A DNA stretch of 39,189 nt from contig NZ_BMRO01000009.1 in assembly GCF_014648675.1 (NCBI RefSeq), positions 255,333 to 294,521 on the forward strand, in the 5' to 3' direction. The translations under genes were made by a program, and so were the position numbers. Origin of the DNA: Actinomadura livida. GTDB taxonomy: Bacteria; Actinomycetota; Actinomycetes; Streptosporangiales; Streptosporangiaceae. Shown piece after piece: positions 31,627 through 38,730 of this stretch. The notes under the pieces were generated by a model. It saw only the letters and a list, made by a program, of their open reading frames with translations, ran no database searches and had not been told where the DNA came from. Positions within the stretch are counted from its first letter, which is position 1, and the number at the start of each line of letters is the position of its first letter.

Positions 31627-32107
31627 GGTCGGCCTCGCCGGGGGTGCGCGGGGACACGGGCAGGTCTCCTTCGTCGGGGCTGGATTCGTCGGGGGTGAAA
31701 GCGAACGTGACGATCTCGCGTCCGTCCTCGTCCGTGCGGAACGGCATGGTGACGAGCCGCATCGGCATGCCGATGGCCGGCCCGTCCTCGGGGCAGCCGA
31801 CGAGGATGCTCTCCACGCGCAGCTGCCCGGGCAGCTCGACCACCCCGACGAACCACGGCTCGAACGGGTCCGCCGAGGCGAACTGCCCGTTGAACGGCGC
31901 CTTCGGCAGGAAGCCCTGGGACGTCCACGTCCAGAGGGTTCCGGACCGCTCCAGCAGCGTGCGCTCGACGGCGGTGGCGCCGCACCTCGGGCAGCCGGTC
32001 CGGAGCGGGAACGCGTACGCGCCGCATTCGCCGCAGCGGCCGCCGATCAGGCGGGGCTCGTCGTCGGGCCAGGTGAACAGATCATCGGCGATGGGGACCG
32101 GCGGCAT
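31619..32107 (-). CDS. DUF35 Zn-ribbon/OB-fold protein
   Basis: A 162-aa protein. The rubredoxin-like zinc ribbon has Cys25, Cys28, Cys39 and Cys42 (GRCGECG and GCPRCG), and the OB-fold follows with TWTSQGFLPKAPFNG and VGVVELPGQLRVESILVG. DUF35 proteins bind acyl-CoA chains and form complexes with thiolase-fold partners or MaoC-type hydratases; ChsH2-Ltp2 is the known example. ATG 32107 has AAGGAG upstream. It is the first gene of a leftward two-gene operon with the Ltp-type protein, whose start it overlaps. Its promoter probably lies at operator site 4, with a leader of about 140 bases. Confidence 0.9.
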   Translation of the reverse strand: MPPVPIADDLFTWPDDEPRLIGGRCGECGAYAFPLRTGCPRCGATAVERTLLERSGTLWTWTSQGFLPKAPFNGQFASADPFEPWFVGVVELPGQLRVESILVGCPEDGPAIGMPMRLVTMPFRTDEDGREIVTFAFTPDESSPDEGDLPVSPRTPGEADHA

Positions 32108-32232
32108 CTCTTCTCCTTGGTGTCCCCGCTCGTTGCGAAGCGGGGTGAGGCGGGGCGGCGGCCGGCGGAAGGCCGCGGGGCGGGTGACGGGGGCGGGTGC
32201 GGAACGCCGGAACCCGCGCGCGAGTGGTAGCT

Positions 32233-32262
32233 TATACTGACTTCGACATCAAAAACAGTATA
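32233..32262. promoter_or_regulatory. Operator site 4 flanked by divergent TATACT boxes
   Basis: TATACTG (32233-32239) and CAGTATA (32256-32262) form an inverted repeat, so a TATACT -10 faces each way. Between them CTGACTTCGACATCAA (32237-32252) is the regulon operator. The minus-strand box is suited to drive the DUF35/Ltp operon. The layout TATACTGAC-N-TCGA is shared with site 2. Confidence 0.7.
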
Positions 32263-32327
32263 GCGGCGGCCCGTGGCGGCGAGTCAGGCCGCGTTGGCCG
32301 CCGTCACGCGCTTGCGGGTTCGGCGGT

Positions 32328-32339
32328 ATCGACGTCGAT
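32328..32339. promoter_or_regulatory. Operator site 5 (half-conserved)
   Basis: ATCGACGTCGAT is a perfect 12-bp palindrome followed by TCATGG. The same arrangement, CCGACGTCGG then ATTCATGG, occurs at site 6, 164 bases downstream. The outer right half (GTCAA) is not conserved. Confidence 0.5.
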
Positions 32340-32462
32340 TCATGGCTAGACTCCCCTCTCCTGGGATGCTGAGGGGCGGGCCGAGCGGGTGGAAACGAGC
32401 CGCGGGCGCGTCCTGGCGGGCGATGGGGAGCCGGCGCCCCGCGCCGCGCGGCCCCGGCGACG

Positions 32463-32503
32463 TTGAACGTGTGCCGGTCCGGCGTTATGTTTCCGACGTC
32501 GGA
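32463..32503 (+). promoter_or_regulatory. TetR gene promoter with operator site 6
   Basis: TTGAAC (32463-32468), a 17-base spacer, TATGTT (32486-32491), then the palindrome TCCGACGTCGGA (32492-32503) directly over the expected transcription start. The TetR ATG follows 21 bases later with GGAGG. This is the expected layout for an autorepressor. Confidence 0.68.
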
Positions 32504-32523
32504 TTCATGGTTTGGAGGACGGG

Positions 32524-33174
32524 ATGGACGCAGAACCGCGCTCGGCGAAGGGCCGCCGGACACGGGCGCGCCTCTTCGAGGCGGGCAAGGTCGTGTTTGA
32601 GCGCGATGGCTTTCTCCAGGCGCGGATCACCGACATCGCCGCGGAGGCCAGCGTCTCGCACGGGTCGTTCTACCACTACTTCGACTCCAAGGAATCCCTC
32701 TTCCGCGAGATCGCCGAGGAGGTCGAGGTCCGGCTCGTGTCGATGGACGACATCGCGCAGGACCTGGACGAGGACGCCGGGCCCGTCGCCCGCATCCGCG
32801 CGGCGAACAAGGCCTACCTCACGGCCTACCGCAAGGAGGCGCGGATCATGCGGGTGATCGAGGAGGTCAGCCGCTACGACGACGACGTCCGCAAGGTGCG
32901 CTCCAAGCGGGACGACTACCTCGCCGCCCGCCTGGAGTCGGCGATCGAGCGCCTCCAGGCGGAGGGCCTGGCCGACAAGCGGATCGACAAGCGCTACGCC
33001 GCCACCGCGCTCGGCGGCATGGTCGCGAAGTTCGCCGAGATGATGTTCATCGGCGGCGCGCAGTTCGACATGCAGGGCGCGGTGGAGCAGCTGACGCTGC
33101 TGTGGGCCAACGCTCTCGGCCTGCCCCCGGAGGCCGACGAGAAGAAGGCCCGCGCCCGCAGCGGAGCCGCCTGA
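32524..33174 (+). CDS. TetR-family regulator of the acyl-CoA island
   Basis: A 216-aa protein. Residues about 8-60 form the TetR DNA-binding domain: KGRRTRARLFEAGKVVFERDGFLQARITDIAAEASVSHGSFYHYFDSKESLFREI, with the recognition helix at VSHGSFYHYF. The C-terminal ligand domain is helical, as in regulators that sense acyl-CoA. ATG 32524 with GGAGG upstream is chosen; a TTG four codons earlier is less likely. Its own promoter carries a copy of the recurrent palindrome, so it is the obvious candidate repressor for all eight sites, released by an acyl-CoA intermediate. That assignment is inference from position and motif distribution. Confidence 0.93.
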   Translation: MDAEPRSAKGRRTRARLFEAGKVVFERDGFLQARITDIAAEASVSHGSFYHYFDSKESLFREIAEEVEVRLVSMDDIAQDLDEDAGPVARIRAANKAYLTAYRKEARIMRVIEEVSRYDDDVRKVRSKRDDYLAARLESAIERLQAEGLADKRIDKRYAATALGGMVAKFAEMMFIGGAQFDMQGAVEQLTLLWANALGLPPEADEKKARARSGAA

Positions 33175-33175
33175 C

Positions 33176-33207
33176 GGCCGGCGCCGCGGCCCCGCCGCGC
33201 GCCGGCC
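33176..33207. terminator. Hairpin between convergent TetR and thiolase genes
   Basis: 9-bp arms GGCCGGCGC (33176-33184) and GCGCCGGCC (33199-33207) with a 14-nt loop, between stops at 33174 and 33227. Confidence 0.6.
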
Positions 33208-33226
33208 CGCCCGTCGTGCTCCCGCC

Positions 33227-34441
33227 TTACGCGGGGACCCGCTCGAAGACCGCGGCGATGCCCTGCCCGCCGCCGACGCACAGCGTCTCGAGCCCGTACC
33301 GCGCCTCCCGCCGGTCCATCTCGTGCAGGAGCGTCGCCACGATCCGCGCGCCGGTCGCCCCCACCGGGTGGCCGAGGGAGATCCCCGAGCCGTTGACGTT
33401 GAGCCGCTCGAAGTCGGCGGCGCCGAAGCCCCACTCCCGCGTCACCGCCAGCGCCTGCGCCGCGAACGCCTCGTTCAGCTCGATGAGGTCGATGTCGGCC
33501 AGCGTCAGGCCGGCGGCGTCGAGCGCCCGCCGCGTCGCCGGCACCGGCCCGATGCCCATGCGGTCCGGCCCGACCCCGGCGATCGCGGTGGACACGACCC
33601 GCGCGAGCGGCCGCAGCCCGTTCGCGGCGGCGAACTCGGGCGTCGTCACCAGGCACGCGGCGGCGCCGTCGTTCTGCCCGCTGGCGTTGCCGGCGGTCAC
33701 CGTCGCCTCGGGGTCCTGCCCGCCCATCACCGGCCGGAGGGCGGCGAGCGCCTCGCGGGAGATGTCGCGGCGCGGGTGCTCGTCGGTGTCGACCACCACC
33801 TCGCCCTTCCGGGTGCCGACCCGGACGGGGACGATCTCGTCGGCGAACGCACCGCGGTCCTGGGCGTCCAGGGCCCGGCGCTGCGACTGGTAGGCGAGGT
33901 CGTCCTGCTCCTCGCGGCCGATCTTGTACTCCCGCCGCAGGTTCTCCGCGGTCTCCAGCATCCCGCCCGGCACCGGGTGGAACCGCCCGCCGGCCGTCGT
34001 CCGGCCCCGGGTGAGGGTGTCGGTGAGCGTGATGTCCCCGGCGCGGGAGCCCCAGCGCGCGGTCAGCGAGTAGTGCGGCGCCTGCGACATGTTCTCGGCG
34101 CCGCCGGCGATGATCGCCTGGGCCGCGCCGGAGCGCACCATCGCGGCGGCGTACACCACGGCCTGGAGGCCCGACCCGCAGCGCCGGTCGACCTGGACGC
34201 CGGGGACGCTGGTCGGCAGCCCCGCGTCGAGCGCGATGACCCGCCCGATCGCGGGCGCCTCGGCGGTGCCGTAGCAGTGCCCGAACACGACGTCGTCGAC
34301 GAGGGCGCCGTCCAGGCCGCTGCGTTCCATCAGCGCCTGGACGACCGTAACGCCCAGCGCCTGGACCGGGACCGTCCGCAGGGCGCCGCCGAAGCGCCCG
34401 ATCGCGGTCCGTACCGGCTGGCAGATCACAGCCTCGTTCAT
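33227..34441 (-). CDS. Thiolase (acetyl-CoA acyltransferase)
   Basis: A 404-aa thiolase of normal length with the full catalytic set: Cys88 in VDRRCGSGLQA, His358 in SLGHPVGATGAR and Cys388 in LCVGGGQGIAAVFE; ELNEAFAAQ is also present. It should cleave a 3-ketoacyl-CoA with CoA to release acetyl- or propionyl-CoA, completing the beta-oxidation cycle here. ATG 34441 has AAGGAG upstream. It lies 46 bp after the CoA-transferase gene, so the two probably share the promoter at 35760. Unlike the Ltp-type protein at 30475 it has every residue needed for thiolysis. Confidence 0.95.
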   Translation of the reverse strand: MNEAVICQPVRTAIGRFGGALRTVPVQALGVTVVQALMERSGLDGALVDDVVFGHCYGTAEAPAIGRVIALDAGLPTSVPGVQVDRRCGSGLQAVVYAAAMVRSGAAQAIIAGGAENMSQAPHYSLTARWGSRAGDITLTDTLTRGRTTAGGRFHPVPGGMLETAENLRREYKIGREEQDDLAYQSQRRALDAQDRGAFADEIVPVRVGTRKGEVVVDTDEHPRRDISREALAALRPVMGGQDPEATVTAGNASGQNDGAAACLVTTPEFAAANGLRPLARVVSTAIAGVGPDRMGIGPVPATRRALDAAGLTLADIDLIELNEAFAAQALAVTREWGFGAADFERLNVNGSGISLGHPVGATGARIVATLLHEMDRREARYGLETLCVGGGQGIAAVFERVPA

Positions 34442-34487
34442 CTCTCTCCTTGAGCGTTGGCGCCCCGGACGGGGCGGTGGAGGGTTC

Positions 34488-35708
34488 TCACAGCGCGCCG
34501 GCCCGGCGTAGCTCGTCCTGTGCCTCCGGGGTGAAGCCCAGCTCGGTGAGGATCGCGGCGGAGTGCTCGCCGAGGCCGGGGACGTCCTCCAGGGGCGTGC
34601 TCCACGCGGGCGTGATGACCGGCGGGAGCAGGGAGGCCAGGGGGCCGACGGGCGACCCGACGCGCTGCCAGCGGTCGCGGGCCGTCAGCTGCGGATGGTC
34701 GACGACCTCCGTGACGCGGTTGAACTCGGCGTTGCCGATGCCGGCGGCGTCGGTGCGCGCGCAGATCTCGGCGAGGTCGAGCGTCGCGGTCCAGGCGGTG
34801 ATCGCCTCGTCCAGCCGGTCGCGCTGCCCGCACCGCTGGGGGGTCGTGGCGAGCGACGGGTCGTCCGCGAGGTCGGGGCGGCCGATCAGGTCGCGGGCGA
34901 GGCGCTGCCATTCGGCGTCGTTGGTGGTCCCGAGGACGACGGTGCGCCCGTCCTTGGTCGGGTAGGCGTTGTAGGGCGCCACGACCGGGGACGACATCCC
35001 GATCGGCGCCCGCTCCTCACCGGTGTAGCGGGCGTAGAGGAGGGCGAAGCCGAGGAAGTCGGCGGCGGTGTCGAACATGCTCACCTGGAGGGCGGCGCCG
35101 GTGCCGGTCCTGGCGCGGCCGAGCAGCGCGGCCATGATGCCCGCCGCCGCCTGCATCGCCGTCCCGATGTCGGCGATGGGGATGCCCGGCTTGGCGGGCG
35201 CGTCGGCCCGCCCGGTGGACGCACAGGAGCCGCTCTCGGCCTGGACGAGCAGGTCGTAGGCGCGGCGGTGGTCGAGCGGCCCGCCGGTGCCGTAGCCGGA
35301 GATGTCCACCGCCACCAGCGAGGGACGGTGCTCCACCAGCGTCGCCGCGTCCAGCCCGAGGCGGGCGGCGGAGCCGGGCGCGAGGTTCTGCACGACGACG
35401 TCGGCGCGGTCGAGCAGCCGGTCCAGGACGGGACGGGCCTCGGGCCGCTTGCAGTCCAGCGCCAGCGACCGCTTGTTGCGGTTCAGCCAGGCGAAGTAGG
35501 TCGACATGCCCTCGGCGGCGTCGTCGAACGAGCGGGTGAGGTCGCCCGAGCGCGGGTGCTCCACCTTGACGACCTCGGCGCCGAGGTCGGCGAGCATCCG
35601 CGTGCAGTAGGGGGCCGAGACCGCCTGCTCGAAGCTCAGCACGACGGTGCCGGCGAGGGGCGGTCCGGGGGCGGGGGCCGGGGGCTGGCCGGGCGGCCGG
35701 TCGGGCAT
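34488..35708 (-). CDS. Family III CoA-transferase (CaiB/BaiF)
   Basis: A 406-aa protein. GTVVLSFEQAVSAPYCTRMLADLGAEVVKVEHP at the N-terminus and LNRNKRSLALDCKRPEAR are the family's CoA-binding start. Asp152 in RRAYDLLVQAESG is the probable catalytic residue that forms the acyl-enzyme anhydride, and GIPIADIGTAMQAA follows. These enzymes move CoA between carboxylic acids or racemise 2-methylacyl-CoA. With a separate ligase in the island it may recycle CoA from a product to the substrate acid, or act as an alpha-methylacyl-CoA racemase. ATG 35708 has GGAGGAG upstream. The first 18 residues are Pro-rich and may be a non-conserved extension. First gene of the leftward operon with the thiolase. Confidence 0.92.
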   Translation of the reverse strand: MPDRPPGQPPAPAPGPPLAGTVVLSFEQAVSAPYCTRMLADLGAEVVKVEHPRSGDLTRSFDDAAEGMSTYFAWLNRNKRSLALDCKRPEARPVLDRLLDRADVVVQNLAPGSAARLGLDAATLVEHRPSLVAVDISGYGTGGPLDHRRAYDLLVQAESGSCASTGRADAPAKPGIPIADIGTAMQAAAGIMAALLGRARTGTGAALQVSMFDTAADFLGFALLYARYTGEERAPIGMSSPVVAPYNAYPTKDGRTVVLGTTNDAEWQRLARDLIGRPDLADDPSLATTPQRCGQRDRLDEAITAWTATLDLAEICARTDAAGIGNAEFNRVTEVVDHPQLTARDRWQRVGSPVGPLASLLPPVITPAWSTPLEDVPGLGEHSAAILTELGFTPEAQDELRRAGAL

Positions 35709-35738
35709 GGGGCTCCTCCGCGGAAACGTGCTCTAACT

Positions 35739-35754
35739 TCGACGTCGGTGTCGA
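35739..35754. promoter_or_regulatory. Operator site 7 (CoA-transferase promoter)
   Basis: TCGACGTCGGTGTCGA, 31 bp upstream of the CoA-transferase ATG. It has the same GAC-N6-GTC layout as the other sites. Confidence 0.65.
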
Positions 35755-35759
35755 TAGAT

Positions 35760-35799
35760 CTGGTCAACAACGTTAGTGCACGCCAGTGGTGTTGACCAG
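35760..35799. repeat. 10-bp perfect inverted repeat between divergent genes
   Basis: CTGGTCAACA (35760-35769) and TGTTGACCAG (35790-35799), 20 bases apart, midway between operator sites 7 and 8. Each arm contains a TTGACC reading outward, so the arms could be mirrored -35 elements or a second regulator's site. Confidence 0.6.
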
Positions 35800-35835
35800 G
35801 TGGCCTCATTCTTATAATTTCGACGTCTATGTCAA
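35792..35835 (+). promoter_or_regulatory. Leaderless promoter with operator site 8 (enoyl-CoA hydratase)
   Basis: TTGACC (35792-35797), a 15-base spacer, a perfect TATAAT (35813-35818), then operator TCGACGTCTATGTCAA (35820-35835). The gene's ATG (35829-35831) lies inside the operator, ten bases after the -10, where transcription should begin. No ribosome binding site is present. Confidence 0.72.
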
Positions 35836-36695
35836 ATAACTCGGGCGGGGCCGCGGTGCCGACCGGCAGCGGGCACCTGCTGGCCGGGCTGGCGGGCGGG
35901 GTGCTGACGCTCACGCTCAACCGCCCGCGGGTCCGCAACGCGTTCTCGCGGGAGATGCTGGAGGCCCTGGCCGCGATGCTGGACTACGCCGCCGCGGCGG
36001 ACGACGTCCGGGTCGTGGTGCTCACCGGGTCCGGCGGCACCTTCTGCGCCGGGGGCGACCTCGCCATGCTCGCGGCGGGGGAGAGCATCTTCGGCCCGGC
36101 GGACGCGCCGGACGTGCGACTGGCGGCCCAGCGGGCGCTCCAGCGCGCCACCGTCGTCCGCCTCCGCGATATCGGCAAGCCGTCGGTCGCGCTGATCGAG
36201 GGGGCGGCGGTCGGGGCGGGACTCGGGCTCGCCCTCGGCTGCGACCTGCGCTACGCGGGGACGTCCGCGACCCTGCGCACCGGCTTCGGCCGGCTCGGGC
36301 TGGCGGGCGACTTCGGCTGCACCTGGTCGCTGAACCGGCTGGTCGGCCCCTCCCGAGCGCTCGAACTGCTGTACCTCTCCCCGGCGCTGACCGCCGCCCG
36401 CGCGCGGGACCTCGGCCTCGTCACCGAGGCGGTCCCCGACGAGCGGCTGCGCGAGCACGTCGCCGCGCTCGCCGCGCGCCTGGCCGCCGTCTCCCCGGAA
36501 GCAGTACGGGCGATGAGGCGGCACGTCGACCGCGCCCGCACCCACGACCTCGCCGCCTGCGCGGACGCGGAAGCGGAGTGGCACGTCCGGCTCCTGGAGT
36601 CCGGCGCCCACCGCGACGCGGTCCGCGCCCTCTCGCGCGGCGGTGCCGCGCGCACCCCCTCCACCACCGAGAACCCAGGAGCCAAGGAATCATGA
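35829..36695 (+). CDS. Enoyl-CoA hydratase/isomerase (crotonase) family protein
   Basis: A 288-aa crotonase-fold protein. GVLTLTLNRPRVRNAFS, GSGGTFCAGGDLAML (oxyanion loop 1) and IEGAAVGAGLGLALGCDLRYAG (oxyanion loop 2) are clear. The segment that normally carries the catalytic Glu reads TGFGRLGLAGDFGCTW; Glu is absent and Asp follows, as in some isomerase-type members such as PaaG. So hydratase activity is not certain. The ATG at 35829 gives the usual N-terminal length and sits inside operator site 8 without a ribosome binding site, consistent with a leaderless transcript. Its stop overlaps the SDR start by ATGA. First gene of a rightward operon of at least four genes. Confidence 0.9.
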   Translation: MSNNSGGAAVPTGSGHLLAGLAGGVLTLTLNRPRVRNAFSREMLEALAAMLDYAAAADDVRVVVLTGSGGTFCAGGDLAMLAAGESIFGPADAPDVRLAAQRALQRATVVRLRDIGKPSVALIEGAAVGAGLGLALGCDLRYAGTSATLRTGFGRLGLAGDFGCTWSLNRLVGPSRALELLYLSPALTAARARDLGLVTEAVPDERLREHVAALAARLAAVSPEAVRAMRRHVDRARTHDLAACADAEAEWHVRLLESGAHRDAVRALSRGGAARTPSTTENPGAKES

Positions 36696-37456
36696 CGAAG
36701 CTGGACGGCCGCGTAGCGCTGGTGACGGGCGCGGCCCGCGGGATCGGGGCGGAGATCGCCCGCACGTATGCGCGCGCCGGCGCCAAGGTGGGCGTCCTCG
36801 ACCTCGAGGAGGCGCTGACCAAGGACACCGTGTCGGCCATCAATGACGCGGGCGGGCAGGCCCTCGGCCTCGGCGCGGACGTCTCCGACGCCGGGCAGGT
36901 CCGGGGGGCGGTGGAGCGGCTCGTCCAGGAGTTCGGCGGGCTGGACATCGCCGTCAACAACGCCGGGGTGACGCGCGACAACCTGCTGTTCAAGATGACC
37001 CAGGACGACTGGGACACCGTGATGAACGTCCACCTCCGAGGCATGTTCCTGGTGACCGCGGAGGCTCAGCGGCACATGGTCCAGCAGCGGTACGGGAGGG
37101 TCATCAACATCTCCTCCACCTCGGCGCTGGGCAACCGCGGCCAGGCGAACTACTCCGCGGCCAAGGCGGGCGTCCAGGGGTTCACCCGGACGACCGCCAT
37201 CGAGCTCGGGCCGTTCGGCGTCACCGTCAACTCGATCGGCCCCGGCTTCGTCGACACGGAGATGACCCGGGCGACGGCCGAGCGGGTCGGCGTGCCGGCG
37301 GACCAGCGGCTGTCCGAGGTCGCCGCGGGGCTGCCCGTCCGGCGCGTCGGGCAGCCCGCGGACATCGCGAACGCCGCCCTGTTCCTCGCCGCGGAGGAGT
37401 CCGGGTTCGTCACCGGCCAGGTGCTCTACGTCGACGGCGGACGCTCGGTGCGCTGA
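36692..37456 (+). CDS. SDR 3-hydroxyacyl-CoA dehydrogenase / 3-oxoacyl reductase (FabG-like)
   Basis: A 254-aa short-chain dehydrogenase. TGAARGIG (12-19) binds the nucleotide, NNAG (89-92) is structural, and Tyr154 with Lys158 in NYSAAKAG plus the Ser of INISSTSA form the catalytic set. The acidic LDLEE at the end of strand 2 (Asp37 region) favours NAD(H), which fits an oxidative role on 3-hydroxyacyl-CoA. ATG 36692 overlaps the crotonase stop and has AAGGA upstream. It lies between a crotonase and an acyl-CoA dehydrogenase, so the operon holds consecutive beta-oxidation steps; the thiolase at 33227 would complete them. Confidence 0.92.
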   Translation: MTKLDGRVALVTGAARGIGAEIARTYARAGAKVGVLDLEEALTKDTVSAINDAGGQALGLGADVSDAGQVRGAVERLVQEFGGLDIAVNNAGVTRDNLLFKMTQDDWDTVMNVHLRGMFLVTAEAQRHMVQQRYGRVINISSTSALGNRGQANYSAAKAGVQGFTRTTAIELGPFGVTVNSIGPGFVDTEMTRATAERVGVPADQRLSEVAAGLPVRRVGQPADIANAALFLAAEESGFVTGQVLYVDGGRSVR

Positions 37457-37483
37457 CGCCCCGAGACCGAACGAAGGGATCCC

Positions 37484-38695
37484 ATGACCCACGATTTTTC
37501 CCCGGACCCCGCGCCGGACGCCGATGAGACGCCGACCGACGACGCGCTGACCGACGAGGAGGTGCGCGCGGCCGTCCGGGAGGTGGCCGGGCGGTTCGAC
37601 GACGCCTACTGGGCCGAGGCCGACCAGGAGGCCAGGTTCCCCTGGGAGTTCTACGACGCGTTCGCCAAGGCCGGGTGGCTCGGCATCGCGATCCCGCGCG
37701 AGTACGGCGGCGCGGGCATGGGCGTCTCGGCGGCCGCGTCGATGATGTACGAGATCGCCGCGTCCGGGGCGGGCATGAACGGCTGCAGCCCGTTCCACCT
37801 CACGATCTTCGGCCTCAACCTGGTGGCGCGGCACGGCGGCGACCGGCTGTGCCGCGAGCTGCTGCCCGCCGCCGCCACCGGCGACCTGCACGTCTGCTTC
37901 GCCATCACCGAACCGGACGCGGGCTCGGACACCGGCCGCATCCGCACCTTCGCCCGGCGGGACGGCGCCGACTACGTGATCAACGGGCGGAAGGTCTGGA
38001 TCACCAAGGCGGCGCAGTCGCAGAAGGCGGTGCTGCTGGCGCGCACCGCCGAGCCCCGCGAGGGCAGAGGCCGCACGGACGGGCTCTCGATGTTCGTGGT
38101 CGACCTGACCGGCGGCGGCGTCGAGATGCGCGCGATCCCGAAGATGGGCCGCAACGCGGTCTCCTCCTACGAGCTGTTCCTGGACGACTTCCGCGTCCCC
38201 GGATCGGCCCTCGTCGGCGAGGCGGGGCGCGGGTTCACCTACCTGCTGGACGGCATCAACCCCGAGCGGATCCTGCTCGCGCACGAGGCGCTCGGCATCG
38301 GCCGGGCCGCGCTGGAGCGGGCGGTGCGCTACGCCCGGGAGCGGGTCGTGTTCGACCGCCCCATCGGGCAGAACCAGGGCATCGCCTTCCCGCTCGCCGA
38401 GGCGTCGATGCGGCTGGACGCCGCGGAACTGGCCGCGCGGCACGCCGCCGCCCGCTACGACCGCGGCGAGCCGTGCGGGAAGGAGGCCAACACGGCCAAG
38501 TTCCTCTGCGCCGACGCCGGGTTCGCCGCGGCGGACGCCGCCGTCCAGACGCACGGCGGGTTCGGCTACGCCCGCGAGTACCACGTCGAGCGCTACTTCC
38601 GGGAGTCCCGCCTCATGCGCATCGCCCCGGTCAGCCAGGAGATGGTGCTCAACTACATCGGCCAGCACGTCCTCGGCCTGCCGAAGTCGTACTGA
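37484..38695 (+). CDS. Acyl-CoA dehydrogenase (isovaleryl-type catalytic base position)
   Basis: A 403-aa ACAD. CFAITEPDAGSDTGRIRTFA and INGRKVWITKAAQSQKAVLLART form the core, and QTHGGFGYAREYHVERYFRESRLMRIAPVSQEMVLNYI the end. The usual C-terminal YEGT is APVS, so that Glu is absent. Glu261 in GINPERILLAHEALG aligns with the isovaleryl-CoA dehydrogenase catalytic Glu in LDLERLVLA. This suggests a branched or bulky acyl-CoA substrate. Residues 1-25 are an acidic, Pro-rich extension. ATG 37484 has AAGGGAT upstream. It follows the SDR by 27 bp and precedes an F420-type oxidoreductase gene by 35 bp. Confidence 0.92.
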   Translation: MTHDFSPDPAPDADETPTDDALTDEEVRAAVREVAGRFDDAYWAEADQEARFPWEFYDAFAKAGWLGIAIPREYGGAGMGVSAAASMMYEIAASGAGMNGCSPFHLTIFGLNLVARHGGDRLCRELLPAAATGDLHVCFAITEPDAGSDTGRIRTFARRDGADYVINGRKVWITKAAQSQKAVLLARTAEPREGRGRTDGLSMFVVDLTGGGVEMRAIPKMGRNAVSSYELFLDDFRVPGSALVGEAGRGFTYLLDGINPERILLAHEALGIGRAALERAVRYARERVVFDRPIGQNQGIAFPLAEASMRLDAAELAARHAAARYDRGEPCGKEANTAKFLCADAGFAAADAAVQTHGGFGYAREYHVERYFRESRLMRIAPVSQEMVLNYIGQHVLGLPKSY

Positions 38696-38730
38696 CCCCG
38701 CACTGGAACGGCACCGGAGGAACGGACACC

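Larger units (their letters stand above)
32108..32523. promoter_or_regulatory. 416-bp divergent control region between DUF35 and TetR genes
   Basis: The region contains three copies of the acyl-CoA regulon operator (sites 4, 5 and 6, listed separately) and no convincing gene. An open frame with start codons exists between 32273 and 32523 on the plus strand but has no ribosome binding site and an Arg/Pro/Gly-rich product typical of shadow frames. A short hairpin, CCCCTC/GAGGGG, lies near 32352-32376. Confidence 0.6.

Noticed and set aside
32234..32249. Leaderless ATG on the minus strand seven bases after the TATACT box at 32262-32257
   Set aside because: The frame ends after five codons (MSKSV) and is not in frame with DUF35.
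32342..32523. Possible small gene starting at ATG 32342 after operator site 5
   Set aside because: No ribosome binding site, composition typical of non-coding high-GC frames, and the frame runs into the TetR gene in the wrong phase.
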